Origin: Bacteroidales bacterium
Lineage (GTDB): Bacteria; Bacteroidota; Bacteroidia; Bacteroidales; Paludibacteraceae
DNA: 40,111 nt
Direction: 5' to 3'
Assembly (NCBI GenBank): GCA_900769555.1
Contig: CAAGHA010000110.1
Location: 1 to 40,111 of the forward strand
The position numbers were made by a program, and so were the translations under genes. Below are positions 1 through 7,141 of the stretch, in pieces. The notes beneath the pieces were generated by a model. That model had not been told where the DNA came from. It saw nothing but the letters and a program-made list of their open reading frames with translations, and searched no databases. The first letter of the stretch is position 1; every line of letters begins with the position of its first letter.

Positions 1-182
1 AAGACTTTTAAAGCTGTTATTTATTATTTTTTGTTGTAAATTTTGTTTGAATGCTTTATAAAATCACTCAAAAAATCAATAATAACACATTGGCAAATTA
101 ATTAAATGAAGCAATATACTATATACACCCCCTTGATTATTTTTATTGAAAACCATCGATTAACAATTTAATAAAATCTTAA

Positions 183-299
183 TTTGTATTGCAAGGCATC
201 CAGTTTACGGAATCTCCCAAAGAGATGTCGCAGGGTGATAAGTTTATGGTGGTATCGCTCCCATTCATCTTCTTGCGATTGAAGAATCAGGTGGCATAA
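183..299 (+). pseudogene. 5'-truncated phage tail-like gene fragment
   Basis: The frame is open from just after a TAA at 180-182 to a TAA at 297-299, about 38 codons, with no plausible start codon at its head. The peptide includes GIQFTESPKEMSQGDKF followed by a hydrophobic stretch ending LRLKNQVA. It looks like the C-terminus of a phage structural (tail) protein that has lost its 5' part; that is an inference from its style and from the tail-chaperone-like gene directly downstream. From about 195 the sequence is visibly richer in G and C than the very AT-rich bases 1-182, where I see nothing else. The junction near 183-195 is probably where foreign DNA begins. Confidence 0.4.
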
Positions 300-316
300 T
301 CTAAAGTGGAATAATC

Positions 317-595
317 ATGACAGAGAAAGTAACAGAACAGCAGATTGCCGAGTGGAAAGAGAAGTACACTCAGGTGGTGGAGGCAAAAGCCGATGAACAC
401 ACAGCCTATTTCCGAAAACCGACAAGGCAGGAACTTAGTTATGCCATGACATTGCAACAGAGCGGAAAGAACCTGGAGATGCTGGAACACATCCTGAAGT
501 CTTGTCATTTGGGAGGTTCCAAGATCTTCTATCAAAATGCCGATTACATGTTGGGTGCAGCCGGTGTGGTGGAGCAGTTGGTTAAGGTAAAATAG
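317..595 (+). CDS. Phage tail-assembly-chaperone-like protein (remnant)
   Basis: A 92-residue soluble protein beginning MTEKVTEQQIAEWKEKY. The pattern of an N-terminal 'xEWKxKY' helix, then 'KPTRQELSYAM', then 'ILKSCHLGGSK' resembles small proteins encoded between tail-tube and tape-measure genes in phages of Bacteroidota. In phages this class of gene usually carries a programmed -1 frameshift near its end that makes a longer chaperone. Here the -1 frame just downstream is open to 777 and a slippery heptamer follows the TAG stop (see 604-610). No tape-measure gene follows, so this is probably a stranded remnant. The start ATG at 317 is the first in frame and there is no strong Shine-Dalgarno site. 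Family assignment is by recalled similarity only. Confidence 0.55.
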   Translation: MTEKVTEQQIAEWKEKYTQVVEAKADEHTAYFRKPTRQELSYAMTLQQSGKNLEMLEHILKSCHLGGSKIFYQNADYMLGAAGVVEQLVKVK

Positions 596-603
596 GTGGA
601 AGT

Positions 604-610
604 AAAAAAC
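604..610 (+). promoter_or_regulatory. Candidate -1 ribosomal slippery heptamer A AAA AAC
   Basis: Seven bases read A AAA AAC. The codons AAA (605-607) and AAC (608-610) lie in the reading frame of the gene at 317-595, and that frame ends again at TAA 614-616. Slipping back one base moves the ribosome to the frame that stays open to 777. The heptamer is nine codon-positions-worth of context away from function: the upstream gene currently stops at TAG 593-595, only 9 nt before the heptamer. It could work only if that amber codon is a mutation or is read through. Confidence 0.5.
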
Positions 611-777
611 TTGTAAGCAAGGCGGAGGGTGATGTTCAGTCCAATTGGGTAGGGTTCATCAATACCCTTTTGGAATACTACCTCCACTTGAACCCTGCAA
701 AACTTACCGACGAAGAGTGGGCAGAGAAATTTGCCCAACTGAAGAAAATTAGTAAAATGGAGACGGGGAAAGAATAG
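604..777 (+). pseudogene. -1 frame extension of the tail chaperone (remnant)
   Basis: This frame is -1 relative to the gene at 317-595. It is open upstream to 586 and ends at TAG 775-777. After the slip site the peptide reads LVSKAEGDVQSNWVGF, then INTLLEYYLHLNPAKL and TDEEWAEKFAQLKKI. The amphipathic, well-formed sequence indicates selection as protein, yet it has no good start of its own. Its only Met is near the C-terminus, which fits expression by frameshifting from the upstream gene. This mirrors the G/GT-type tail chaperones of long-tailed phages (established for lambda). Since the upstream frame is closed by an amber codon before the slip site, I list it as a remnant rather than a working gene. 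Confidence 0.5.
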
Positions 778-784
778 AAAGAAT

Positions 785-973
785 CTAATCTTTAAACCAC
801 CACAATGGTCTTCCTGTGGAACTCCACTTGGCAATACAATACCAAAAATAAACACCAAGGCAAAATAGTGAAAGCATTATCACTAAGTTCGCAATCACTC
901 CCCAAGTTCCTTGATGAAGCAACCAACACAAAAATTGGAGAAACTTAATAGTTATACTAAACACTGTTTCCAT
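785..973 (-). CDS. Small two-helix membrane protein, unknown function
   Basis: A 62-residue ORF beginning METVFSITIKFLQFL. It has two hydrophobic stretches, roughly residues 4-20 and 25-45, and ends in an aromatic and basic tail, KWSSTGRPLWWFKD. I start it at the internal ATG (971-973) because AAAGGAAA lies about 6 nt upstream on the minus strand; ten codons upstream is an alternative start. It lies on the strand opposite to the phage-like fragments and ends 8 nt from their end. The role is unknown. It could be a small accessory membrane protein carried with the phage DNA, or a chance ORF; the tryptophan-rich tail and ribosome site make me lean slightly toward real. Confidence 0.4.
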   Translation of the reverse strand: METVFSITIKFLQFLCWLLHQGTWGVIANLVIMLSLFCLGVYFWYCIAKWSSTGRPLWWFKD

Positions 974-1040
974 AATTGCATTTCCTTTAGTTGGCGAAGG
1001 CAAGGTATAAAATTAAATTTTTAAATGCAAATGTTTGGTT

Positions 1041-1193
1041 ATGAATAATTCAATAGATTTTCAAATTAATATTGGAGAGAACGCCACTATCTCTCCATGT
1101 ATAAAAAAAGATTTGATACAGATGATCAATGCATGGTTCAATTCTTCAGAAGAAACAAGAAAAATTGGAAGAAAAAATTTGGAAGTTATTTAA
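1041..1193 (+). CDS. Hypothetical 50-residue protein
   Basis: A short ORF beginning MNNSIDFQINIGENA and ending RKIGRKNLEVI. It is hydrophilic, with no signal peptide or membrane segment. The reading looks protein-like (balanced charged residues, a predicted C-terminal helix), but there is no clear ribosome binding site and I recognise no family. It may be the end of a decayed gene within the same accessory patch as the phage fragments. Confidence 0.3.
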   Translation: MNNSIDFQINIGENATISPCIKKDLIQMINAWFNSSEETRKIGRKNLEVI

Positions 1194-1209
1194 TATATAT
1201 TAACTTTGT
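1178..1209 (+). promoter_or_regulatory. Bacteroidota-type promoter, possible
   Basis: TTTG (1178-1181), a 20-nt spacer, then TAACTTTG (1202-1209) match the Bacteroidota -33/-7 consensus (TTTG, N19-20, TAnnTTTG) exactly. The next gene on this strand starts only at 1582, so transcription from here would give a leader of about 365 nt. Confidence 0.45.
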
Positions 1210-1581
1210 GTAAATACAATTTAAATAAATCTTGGAAATTACTATTGATATAAGGTAGTTTCTACAAATTACGAATTAGTATTTGTTTCGTAGATAAAGA
1301 TAATTTAAAGTTTAATACAATAATTTCGGCACTTTTTGTTTTTTTGAATAACTTGCTGTTTGTTAACTAATCACATTACACGCACAACTTCTTTTTTTGC
1401 ACAGCAATTTAGTATAGATAAAATCAAAAATACCGCAAATAAAATTATAGACCCCACATTAAACAAATTATAAAATAAAACAAAACACTATACACAATAA
1501 CCACTCAAATTTAGATTAAAATGCAATAAAAGTTGCATAGTAGTAACCATCGCACGAAAGTGTCGAATAAAAACAATAACC
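1194..1581 (+). other. Long AT-rich intergenic region / 5' leader
   Basis: There is no convincing ORF in these 388 bases. A T-rich run ending TTTTTTTGCAC near 1391-1402 resembles a degenerate -7 element, and a small inverted repeat (ATGCAA 1521-1526 with TTGCAT 1533-1538) sits about 45 nt before the LRR gene. Nothing else is visible. Confidence 0.35.
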
Positions 1582-2622
1582 ATGAAAAGAGTAATTACAT
1601 ATATCTTGGCACTAAGCTGTTCTGTAGCAACTAGTTTTGCACAATTTACAATCAATGGCATAACATACGAGATTAACACGATAAATAACCAAGAAGTCTC
1701 AGTTTGCCAATACACAAACGAAATCTCAGAAAATGTAGAGATTCCATCAACCATAGAAAACGAAGAAAATAGTTACAGTGTCACGCAAATCAAAGAAAGA
1801 GCATTTGAAGAGTGCATAAATATGCGTACGATAAAACTACCCAACACAATTAAGTCAATAGGCGAGTTTGCATTTGAAAATTGCGTAAATTTACAATCCA
1901 TCGAAATTCCTGAGTCTATAACGACAATTGAAGAATACACATTCAGCTATTGTATAAGTCTAAATCAAGTATTACTACCCAATACACTAAAAACAATTGG
2001 GGACAAAGCATTTCTCAGTTGCGTATTATTAACAGAAATAAAACTTCCTAATTCATTAACAGACATAAGTTATTCAGCTTTCAACGGATGTCAATCTTTG
2101 AAAGAAATAACCATTCCATCCGAAGTAGTTAACATTGGGAAAGAAGCATTTGCCGGGTGTTTATCACTAAAAAAAGTTGAATTTTTAGGAAGAACCGACC
2201 TAACAAATCAATCTATTTTCAGTCAATGTGACAGTTTAGAAACAATAATCTGTAGAAGTGAAAAACCGGCAATATGCAACATCAACGCGTTTGATAATTA
2301 TGACATACCCATTTATGTACCCACAAAAAGCATTGAATTCTACCAACAAGAAAGCGGATGGGAAAACTTTACCAACATACTTCCCCTAGAGGATATAACA
2401 AGACTTAACACAACCTTTTCAAGCAACAAATACATAGTCAATATTATAGACCAAGAAATAGAGATTGAATCTACAAAAAAAAGCAGAGTTGAAATTTTCA
2501 ACATTATTGGTCAAAAAAAGATTGAAGACATCCTATTACAAGGAAAAAATCGTTTCCCGATAAAATCAGGAATATGGATCATAAAAATAGAAGATTTTTG
2601 CAAAAAAGTAGTTGTGCAATAA
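1582..2622 (+). CDS. BspA-like LRR_5 surface protein with T9SS sorting domain
   Basis: A 346-residue secreted protein. Residues 1-21 (MKRVITYILALSCSVATSFAQ) form a Sec signal peptide. From about residue 50 to 250 come leucine-rich repeats of the LRR_5/BspA type, each of about 23 residues with the core 'I..xAFxxCxxLxxIxIP'. The last 75 or so residues form a type IX C-terminal sorting domain: a beta-rich segment with VEIFNIIGQKKIED, then 'SGIWIIKI' and a final KVVVQ. Such proteins cross the outer membrane through T9SS, lose the CTD to the PorU sortase and are anchored on the surface. PorU and PorV are encoded in this same window. BspA-type proteins often bind host or partner-cell ligands; the ligand here is unknown. 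The ATG at 1582 is supported by the signal peptide. Confidence 0.85.
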   Translation: MKRVITYILALSCSVATSFAQFTINGITYEINTINNQEVSVCQYTNEISENVEIPSTIENEENSYSVTQIKERAFEECINMRTIKLPNTIKSIGEFAFENCVNLQSIEIPESITTIEEYTFSYCISLNQVLLPNTLKTIGDKAFLSCVLLTEIKLPNSLTDISYSAFNGCQSLKEITIPSEVVNIGKEAFAGCLSLKKVEFLGRTDLTNQSIFSQCDSLETIICRSEKPAICNINAFDNYDIPIYVPTKSIEFYQQESGWENFTNILPLEDITRLNTTFSSNKYIVNIIDQEIEIESTKKSRVEIFNIIGQKKIEDILLQGKNRFPIKSGIWIIKIEDFCKKVVVQ

Positions 2623-2646
2623 ATCAGAACGTAATCTAAAATTTAC

Positions 2647-2678
2647 GAGGGTGTCTCAAAATGAGGCATCCTCTTTTT
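2647..2678 (+). terminator. Rho-independent terminator-like hairpin
   Basis: GAGGGTGTCTCA (2647-2658) pairs with TGAGGCATCCTC (2662-2673) over 12 pairs, two of them G-U, closing a 3-nt loop and followed by TTTTT. It lies 25 nt after the LRR stop codon and would end its transcript. Its left arm recurs at 2934, so it may also be the end of a mobile-element relic. Confidence 0.65.
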
Positions 2679-2868
2679 AATTTTTCAAACTAAAAAAAAA
2701 CAGAAAAAGCCTCAACTTTCCCAAGCCGGGGCTTTTCTGTTTCAGAAAAACTTTGTATCTTTCTGAAAATTAACAAAATAAATAAGTACAAATTTTCAAT
2801 AAAAACATCCTTTTCCAGTTCGCCACATTGTTTATTAATTCCTTTTTTTGTTCGCTCCTCACCCGTAG

Positions 2869-2888
2869 GGACACGGCATGCCGTGTCC
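2869..2888. repeat. Perfect 20-bp REP-like palindrome
   Basis: GGACACGGCATGCCGTGTCC is a perfect palindrome, strikingly GC-rich inside a very AT-rich gap. This form resembles dispersed extragenic palindromes (REP type) found in several bacterial groups. Only one copy is present in the window. Confidence 0.6.
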
Positions 2889-2990
2889 GTAATACATGCC
2901 GCACCAATTATCGGTATTGATTTTATTATTGACGAGGATGTCTCAAAATTCAATTTTTGATGCACCCTCAATACTATGACACACAATCAA

Positions 2991-4943
2991 CTATTTAAAA
3001 GTGAGACGATCATAATAATCTCGAGTAAAATAAACAGAAGGATCAGTGTATTGCCAATCAAGAGGCATGCACAAATGAAGCAAAGGGCACTTTGCAAAAG
3101 CCTCATAACCAATTTCCTTAACAGAAGAAGGAACAGAAATTGATTGGATAAGCGACCCTTTAAAAGCAGCCTCTCCGACAATAGTCACAGAATCAGGTAT
3201 TTTCACACCTCTAATAGAGTTACAATTTGAGAAAACGTATGGTAAAATCTCTTTAATCGGGAAATTATAACCATTCCAACTAATTCTAGATTTTAGTTCT
3301 ATGTATCTTGCAGAAGGATTCTTAAGATTATCAAAATATTGGTTATCATAATCATAAACGACGGCATATCTTTTCAAAGGATAAACCTCATAAATAATTC
3401 CGTCAATAGTATCACGCGTAGAAATAAATATCGGAGAAAATTTACAATCACTAATCATTTCAACACTCTTTTCAGTTTGCCAAGTACCATCCCCCCACTG
3501 AACAAAATGGTAGCCATAATCCGGTAGAACAGAAAAAACAGCAGATTTATCATGCTCGGTCGGGTATTTCTTAACATTAAACCAAGCCGGTAAAAACTCC
3601 TCGTTCTTTACAGATATATGATAAGTCATATCAGCCCAAATAATAGAATCACGCTTTAACGAACTACCCCACTCTTTTTTATTAAAAGGAAGAATATACA
3701 CCCTTGAAGAAGGACCATTTTTAAAAACCTCGCTATCGAAAGAGTCTAACAACACAGACTCAATAACAACCCTATTCAACTTAGGACAATTTGCAAAAGC
3801 CCAATCCTTGATTCGTTCTACAGAAGAAGGTAATGTAACATCCTCAAGGTTAAAACAAAATTGGAAAGCCGATTTTTTTATTTCCTTAAGTTTAGAAGGC
3901 AATCTCAACCATTTAACCTCACTGCAACTAAAAGCATATTCATCAATAATTTGAACCGAAGAAGGAATCGAATATCTAACACTCTTTAAGGACGGAGAAC
4001 CCAATAAAATTGTTTTATCTTTATTAAAAAGAACCCCATGATCATCAACCAACCAATAAGAATTACCCTCCGGGACAGAAAAATTTGATACCGAAGAACA
4101 ATTCGCAAAGACAGCACTACCCAATTTAGACAAACCTTCAGGCAACTCAACAGACTGCAAGTTAGAACAAGAAAAAAAAGCCCTGTCACCTATCTCAACC
4201 AACGACTGAGGGAAATAAAAATTTTGCAATGAAGAACAACCATAAAAAGCCTCATTCCCAATAGTTATCAAAGAATCAGTCATTAATAATGTTTTTAAAT
4301 TTGAACAAGCATAAAAAGCTCTATTGCCAATATGTTTTAATTCCGAATAAGATATTATATTTCTCAATTTAGAACAAGATTGAAAAACCCCTTCAGCAAT
4401 AAAATCGATATTATAAAGAACTATTTTCTCCAATTTTCGGCATTTATTAAAAGCATAAGGAGCGATAAAATCCACCATAGCAGAAACTTCAACATTATCA
4501 ACAACCATTTCCGGAGCTTTCAATAAAACAACCGGAGAATAAGAATGTAAAATACCATATTTATCCGAAAAAAAATGAGGATTATTCTTATCTACGAAAA
4601 TTTTCCTCAAAGAAGAACATCCATTAAAAGCAGAAAGAGCAATTTTACTAACTGTTTCAGGAATCCACAAAGATATTATTTTTTCACACTGAGAAAAAGC
4701 TAAAGAATCAATACCGACAACCGATATAGAATCCTTTTTAAACCAAATTTTATTAGGGATAACAACGGTACCAACATACTCGTTTTCTTCACTTCGATGA
4801 GTTTCACCTTTAAAAGTCACATAAGCCTCATTCTTATTTTCATCAATTCGATAAAAAACGTCCTCTATTTCAACCTCTGCAAAAAGAGGAAAAGAGAGAA
4901 ACAAAGCAACAAAAGCAAATAACGTTCGATTAAAACTTCTCAT
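2991..4943 (-). CDS. BspA-like LRR_5 surface protein, probably C-terminally truncated
   Basis: Starting at the ATG at 4941-4943 gives 650 residues with a clear signal peptide, MRSFNRTLFAFVALFLSFPLFA; a longer frame upstream would add a second hydrophobic stretch and is unlikely. About ten LRR_5 repeats ('AFxxCSxLxxLxxP') fill residues 60-420. A break follows containing a 'PDYGYHFVQWGDG' segment like the InlB/bacterial-repeat beta module, then two or three more LRR_5 repeats. The protein stops at YYDRLTFK, in the middle of what is normally a 'VPxGTxxxY' cap, with no T9SS CTD. Its stop codon is about 20 nt from the mobile-element-like segment 2647-2969. I infer that the native C-terminus, perhaps with a sorting domain, was lost. 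It converges with the LRR gene at 1582-2622. Confidence 0.75.
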   Translation of the reverse strand: MRSFNRTLFAFVALFLSFPLFAEVEIEDVFYRIDENKNEAYVTFKGETHRSEENEYVGTVVIPNKIWFKKDSISVVGIDSLAFSQCEKIISLWIPETVSKIALSAFNGCSSLRKIFVDKNNPHFFSDKYGILHSYSPVVLLKAPEMVVDNVEVSAMVDFIAPYAFNKCRKLEKIVLYNIDFIAEGVFQSCSKLRNIISYSELKHIGNRAFYACSNLKTLLMTDSLITIGNEAFYGCSSLQNFYFPQSLVEIGDRAFFSCSNLQSVELPEGLSKLGSAVFANCSSVSNFSVPEGNSYWLVDDHGVLFNKDKTILLGSPSLKSVRYSIPSSVQIIDEYAFSCSEVKWLRLPSKLKEIKKSAFQFCFNLEDVTLPSSVERIKDWAFANCPKLNRVVIESVLLDSFDSEVFKNGPSSRVYILPFNKKEWGSSLKRDSIIWADMTYHISVKNEEFLPAWFNVKKYPTEHDKSAVFSVLPDYGYHFVQWGDGTWQTEKSVEMISDCKFSPIFISTRDTIDGIIYEVYPLKRYAVVYDYDNQYFDNLKNPSARYIELKSRISWNGYNFPIKEILPYVFSNCNSIRGVKIPDSVTIVGEAAFKGSLIQSISVPSSVKEIGYEAFAKCPLLHLCMPLDWQYTDPSVYFTRDYYDRLTFK

Positions 4944-5041
4944 AAAAAAACATTTACACATAAAAAAAATAGATAACCTATACCACAAAACTAAAAATAA
5001 ATAAGAAATAACCCAAGAAATTAATAAAAAAGTTGTAGATC

Positions 5042-5662
5042 CTACAACCAAAAAGCAAAACCACCAATAATAGCAATAACCATTAGAGCAATACCGGCAG
5101 CCCTATTAACGACATATAACCCCCGAAGATTAATCCTACCTCGAAAATAATTAACTATAACAACTAAAAATGTCCACCAAAAACAAGCTCCCAACATAAT
5201 AAAAACAATACCGAGAAGACTTTGAAGGAACGTAGTCTCATCCGTTATATAGGCAACCTTAGCAAATAAAGCTATATACAAAAATATGACCAAAGGATTA
5301 GTAATAGTCAATCCAAAAGAGGTTAAGAAATCTTGTATATAATCAGCATTACCACCACTCATCTTTTTCAGTTTCTTAACAGGATTATTTGCATAAGTAT
5401 ATAACCCGAAAATAAAAACAATTAATGTACCAACAATTTGCAATAAAAGCTGGTGAGATTCAATAAAATCAATGACGATAGACATGCTAAAAATAGCAAT
5501 AATTGCATATAACAAATCCGAACAGATTGCACCTAAAGAGGTAAAAATCCCATGCCACTTTCCTCCATTAAGTGTACGTTGAACACATAGGACCCCGATA
5601 GGACCTACAGGAGCAGAAACAAAGACTCCAATCAACAAACCTTTTAAAAGCATCGTAAGCAT
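5042..5662 (-). CDS. LysE/RhtB-family amino-acid exporter
   Basis: A 206-residue inner-membrane protein with about six hydrophobic segments. The N-terminus LLIGVFVSAPVGPIGVLC carries the family hallmark 'SxPxGP' motif, and 'GLTITNPLVIFLY' in the middle matches the second conserved 'NPxxxxF' region. Family members export amino acids or similar small metabolites using the proton gradient; the substrate cannot be read from sequence. Two in-frame ATGs (5660-5662 and 5651-5653) are possible starts. It ends 98 nt before the start of the LRR gene downstream on the same strand, and is divergent from the sigma-54 activator at 5828. Confidence 0.8.
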   Translation of the reverse strand: MLTMLLKGLLIGVFVSAPVGPIGVLCVQRTLNGGKWHGIFTSLGAICSDLLYAIIAIFSMSIVIDFIESHQLLLQIVGTLIVFIFGLYTYANNPVKKLKKMSGGNADYIQDFLTSFGLTITNPLVIFLYIALFAKVAYITDETTFLQSLLGIVFIMLGACFWWTFLVVIVNYFRGRINLRGLYVVNRAAGIALMVIAIIGGFAFWL

Positions 5663-5801
5663 AAGTTACATTTTATAAATGAAAGTGCAAAAATATAACA
5701 TCTTAAGTAAACTTCTTCATTTATTTTGCTAATATTTTAAAAATCTATCAAAAATTTTCAATTAGGAGCAACATAATAAGCTATAATTCAAAACAACTTC
5801 G

Positions 5802-5809
5802 TATTTTTG
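5802..5809 (+). promoter_or_regulatory. -7 promoter element for the two-component operon, possible
   Basis: TATTTTTG fits the Bacteroidota -7 consensus TAnnTTTG and lies 18 nt before the ATG at 5828. No good TTTG -33 element is seen at the expected distance. Confidence 0.35.
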
Positions 5810-5827
5810 TAAAAAAGTTGATAAGAT

Positions 5828-7141
5828 ATGATTCATACGTTATTGATTGAAGATGATATTACATTCTGTCTGATGTTAAAAACATGGTTAAAGAAAAAGG
5901 GGATTCAGACCGATAGTGCAAGTACCATTAGTTCAGCCAAAAACATGATTATTAAAGGGAATTATGATTTAATTCTCTCAGACTTACGTTTACCTGATGG
6001 AAATGGAATTGATCTACTCGAGTGGAGAAAACAAAAGCAAATAGAAACACCCATTATTATGCTAACTGGCTATGCAGATATTCAAACAGCAGTTAACAGT
6101 ATAAAGAATGGAGCTTTCGACTATATTCCCAAGCCAATTAATCCGGATATATTATTAGAAAAGATTCAAGATGCTCTTTCAACCCCAAAAAAGGAGGAAA
6201 AAGAGCCTCAAAAAGAATTTAATTACATAAAAGGAAACAGTACACAATCCCAGAAATTATACGAATACGTAGAGATTGTTGCACCAACAGAAATGAGCAT
6301 TCTAATTACAGGAGAAAGCGGAACTGGTAAAGAACATATTGCCAATTTAATACATTCAAAAAGTTCAAGAAAAGCTGCCCCATTTATAGCTGTTGATTGC
6401 GGAGCAATTCCAAAAGAATTAGCAACCAGTGAATTCTTCGGACATAAAATGGGGTCTTTTACGGGAGCTATATCAAATAAAACGGGCTACTTTTCATTAG
6501 CTAACGGAGGGACACTATTTTTAGACGAAATTGCAAATCTCCCTTTAGATACTCAAGTACAATTACTACGAGCACTTCAAGAGAAACGTATTCGTCCCAT
6601 AGGAAGCAATGAGGATATAAAAGTTGATGTAAGAATCATAGCTGCAACAAATGAAAATCTAAGCGAAACCGTTGGAGTTAAATTTCGAGAGGATTTATAC
6701 CATCGTCTAAATGAATTTTCGATTCAAATTCCTAGTCTGAGAGAGAGAAGTGAAGATATAGTTCTATTCGCAAACTATTTCTTAAACGAGGGAAATAAAG
6801 AATTCAATAAAGAAATAATAGGATTTACAGACGAAGCACTTGAAATTATAAAAAAATATCCATGGCCGGGAAATTTACGAGAGATGAAAAACATCATAAA
6901 ACGTTCGGTTTTACTATCAACTGAAAAATATATCACTCCAGAAATTTTACCATCAGAGCTAAAAGAGACAAGAACTGAAGAAGTAAATTCAAATGCTCTC
7001 CACGATGAAGAGGTAGAAAAATCAAAAATATTAAAAGCACTTGAATTGAGTAACTACAATAAGAGTCAAGCCGCACTTTTACTAAAAATTGACAGAAAAA
7101 CACTGTACAATAAATTAAAACTATACAATATGAATATATGA
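5828..7141 (+). CDS. NtrC-type sigma-54-dependent response regulator
   Basis: 437 residues in the standard three-domain order. Residues 1-120 are a receiver domain with acidic D9/D10, phospho-acceptor D52 (SDLRLPDG) and the conserved KP near residue 103. Residues about 140-370 are the sigma-54 AAA+ domain: Walker A GESGTGKE at 162-169, the sigma-54-contacting loop GSFTGA at 209-214 (GAFTGA in most members), Walker B 'GGTLFLDEI', and 'FREDLYHRL'. Residues about 398-437 form a Fis-type helix-turn-helix ('NKSQAALLLKIDRKTLYNKL'). It should activate sigma-54 promoters when phosphorylated by the kinase encoded next, whose start overlaps its stop (ATGA). Targets are unknown; I found no obvious sigma-54 promoter in the window. 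Confidence 0.93.
   Translation: MIHTLLIEDDITFCLMLKTWLKKKGIQTDSASTISSAKNMIIKGNYDLILSDLRLPDGNGIDLLEWRKQKQIETPIIMLTGYADIQTAVNSIKNGAFDYIPKPINPDILLEKIQDALSTPKKEEKEPQKEFNYIKGNSTQSQKLYEYVEIVAPTEMSILITGESGTGKEHIANLIHSKSSRKAAPFIAVDCGAIPKELATSEFFGHKMGSFTGAISNKTGYFSLANGGTLFLDEIANLPLDTQVQLLRALQEKRIRPIGSNEDIKVDVRIIAATNENLSETVGVKFREDLYHRLNEFSIQIPSLRERSEDIVLFANYFLNEGNKEFNKEIIGFTDEALEIIKKYPWPGNLREMKNIIKRSVLLSTEKYITPEILPSELKETRTEEVNSNALHDEEVEKSKILKALELSNYNKSQAALLLKIDRKTLYNKLKLYNMNI

Larger units (their letters stand above)
2647..2969. mobile_element. Decayed IS- or MITE-like segment bounded by near-identical hairpin ends
   Basis: The 16-mers GAGGGTGTCTCAAAAT (2647) and GAGGATGTCTCAAAAT (2934) are direct copies with one mismatch, and each starts its own hairpin (2647-2673 and 2934-2969). 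Between them lie a third hairpin (CAGAAAAAGCC at 2701-2711 with GGGGCTTTTCTG at 2728-2739), a promoter-like TTTGTATCTTTC just after it, and a perfect 20-bp palindrome at 2869-2888. No transposase is recognisable. The 'GAGG.TGTCTCAAAA' sequence reminds me of insertion-sequence termini in Bacteroidota, but that is memory, not a search result. The segment occupies nearly all of the space between the two convergent LRR genes. Confidence 0.4.

Noticed and set aside
2690..2986. 98-codon minus-strand ORF across the relic element
   Set aside because: It reads through the hairpins and the palindrome, has no ribosome site and shows no protein-like pattern; it is better explained as chance within the relic.
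4944..5051. N-terminal extension of the LRR protein overlapping the LysE gene
   Set aside because: It would put an extra hydrophobic segment ahead of a perfect signal peptide; the ATG at 4943 is better.
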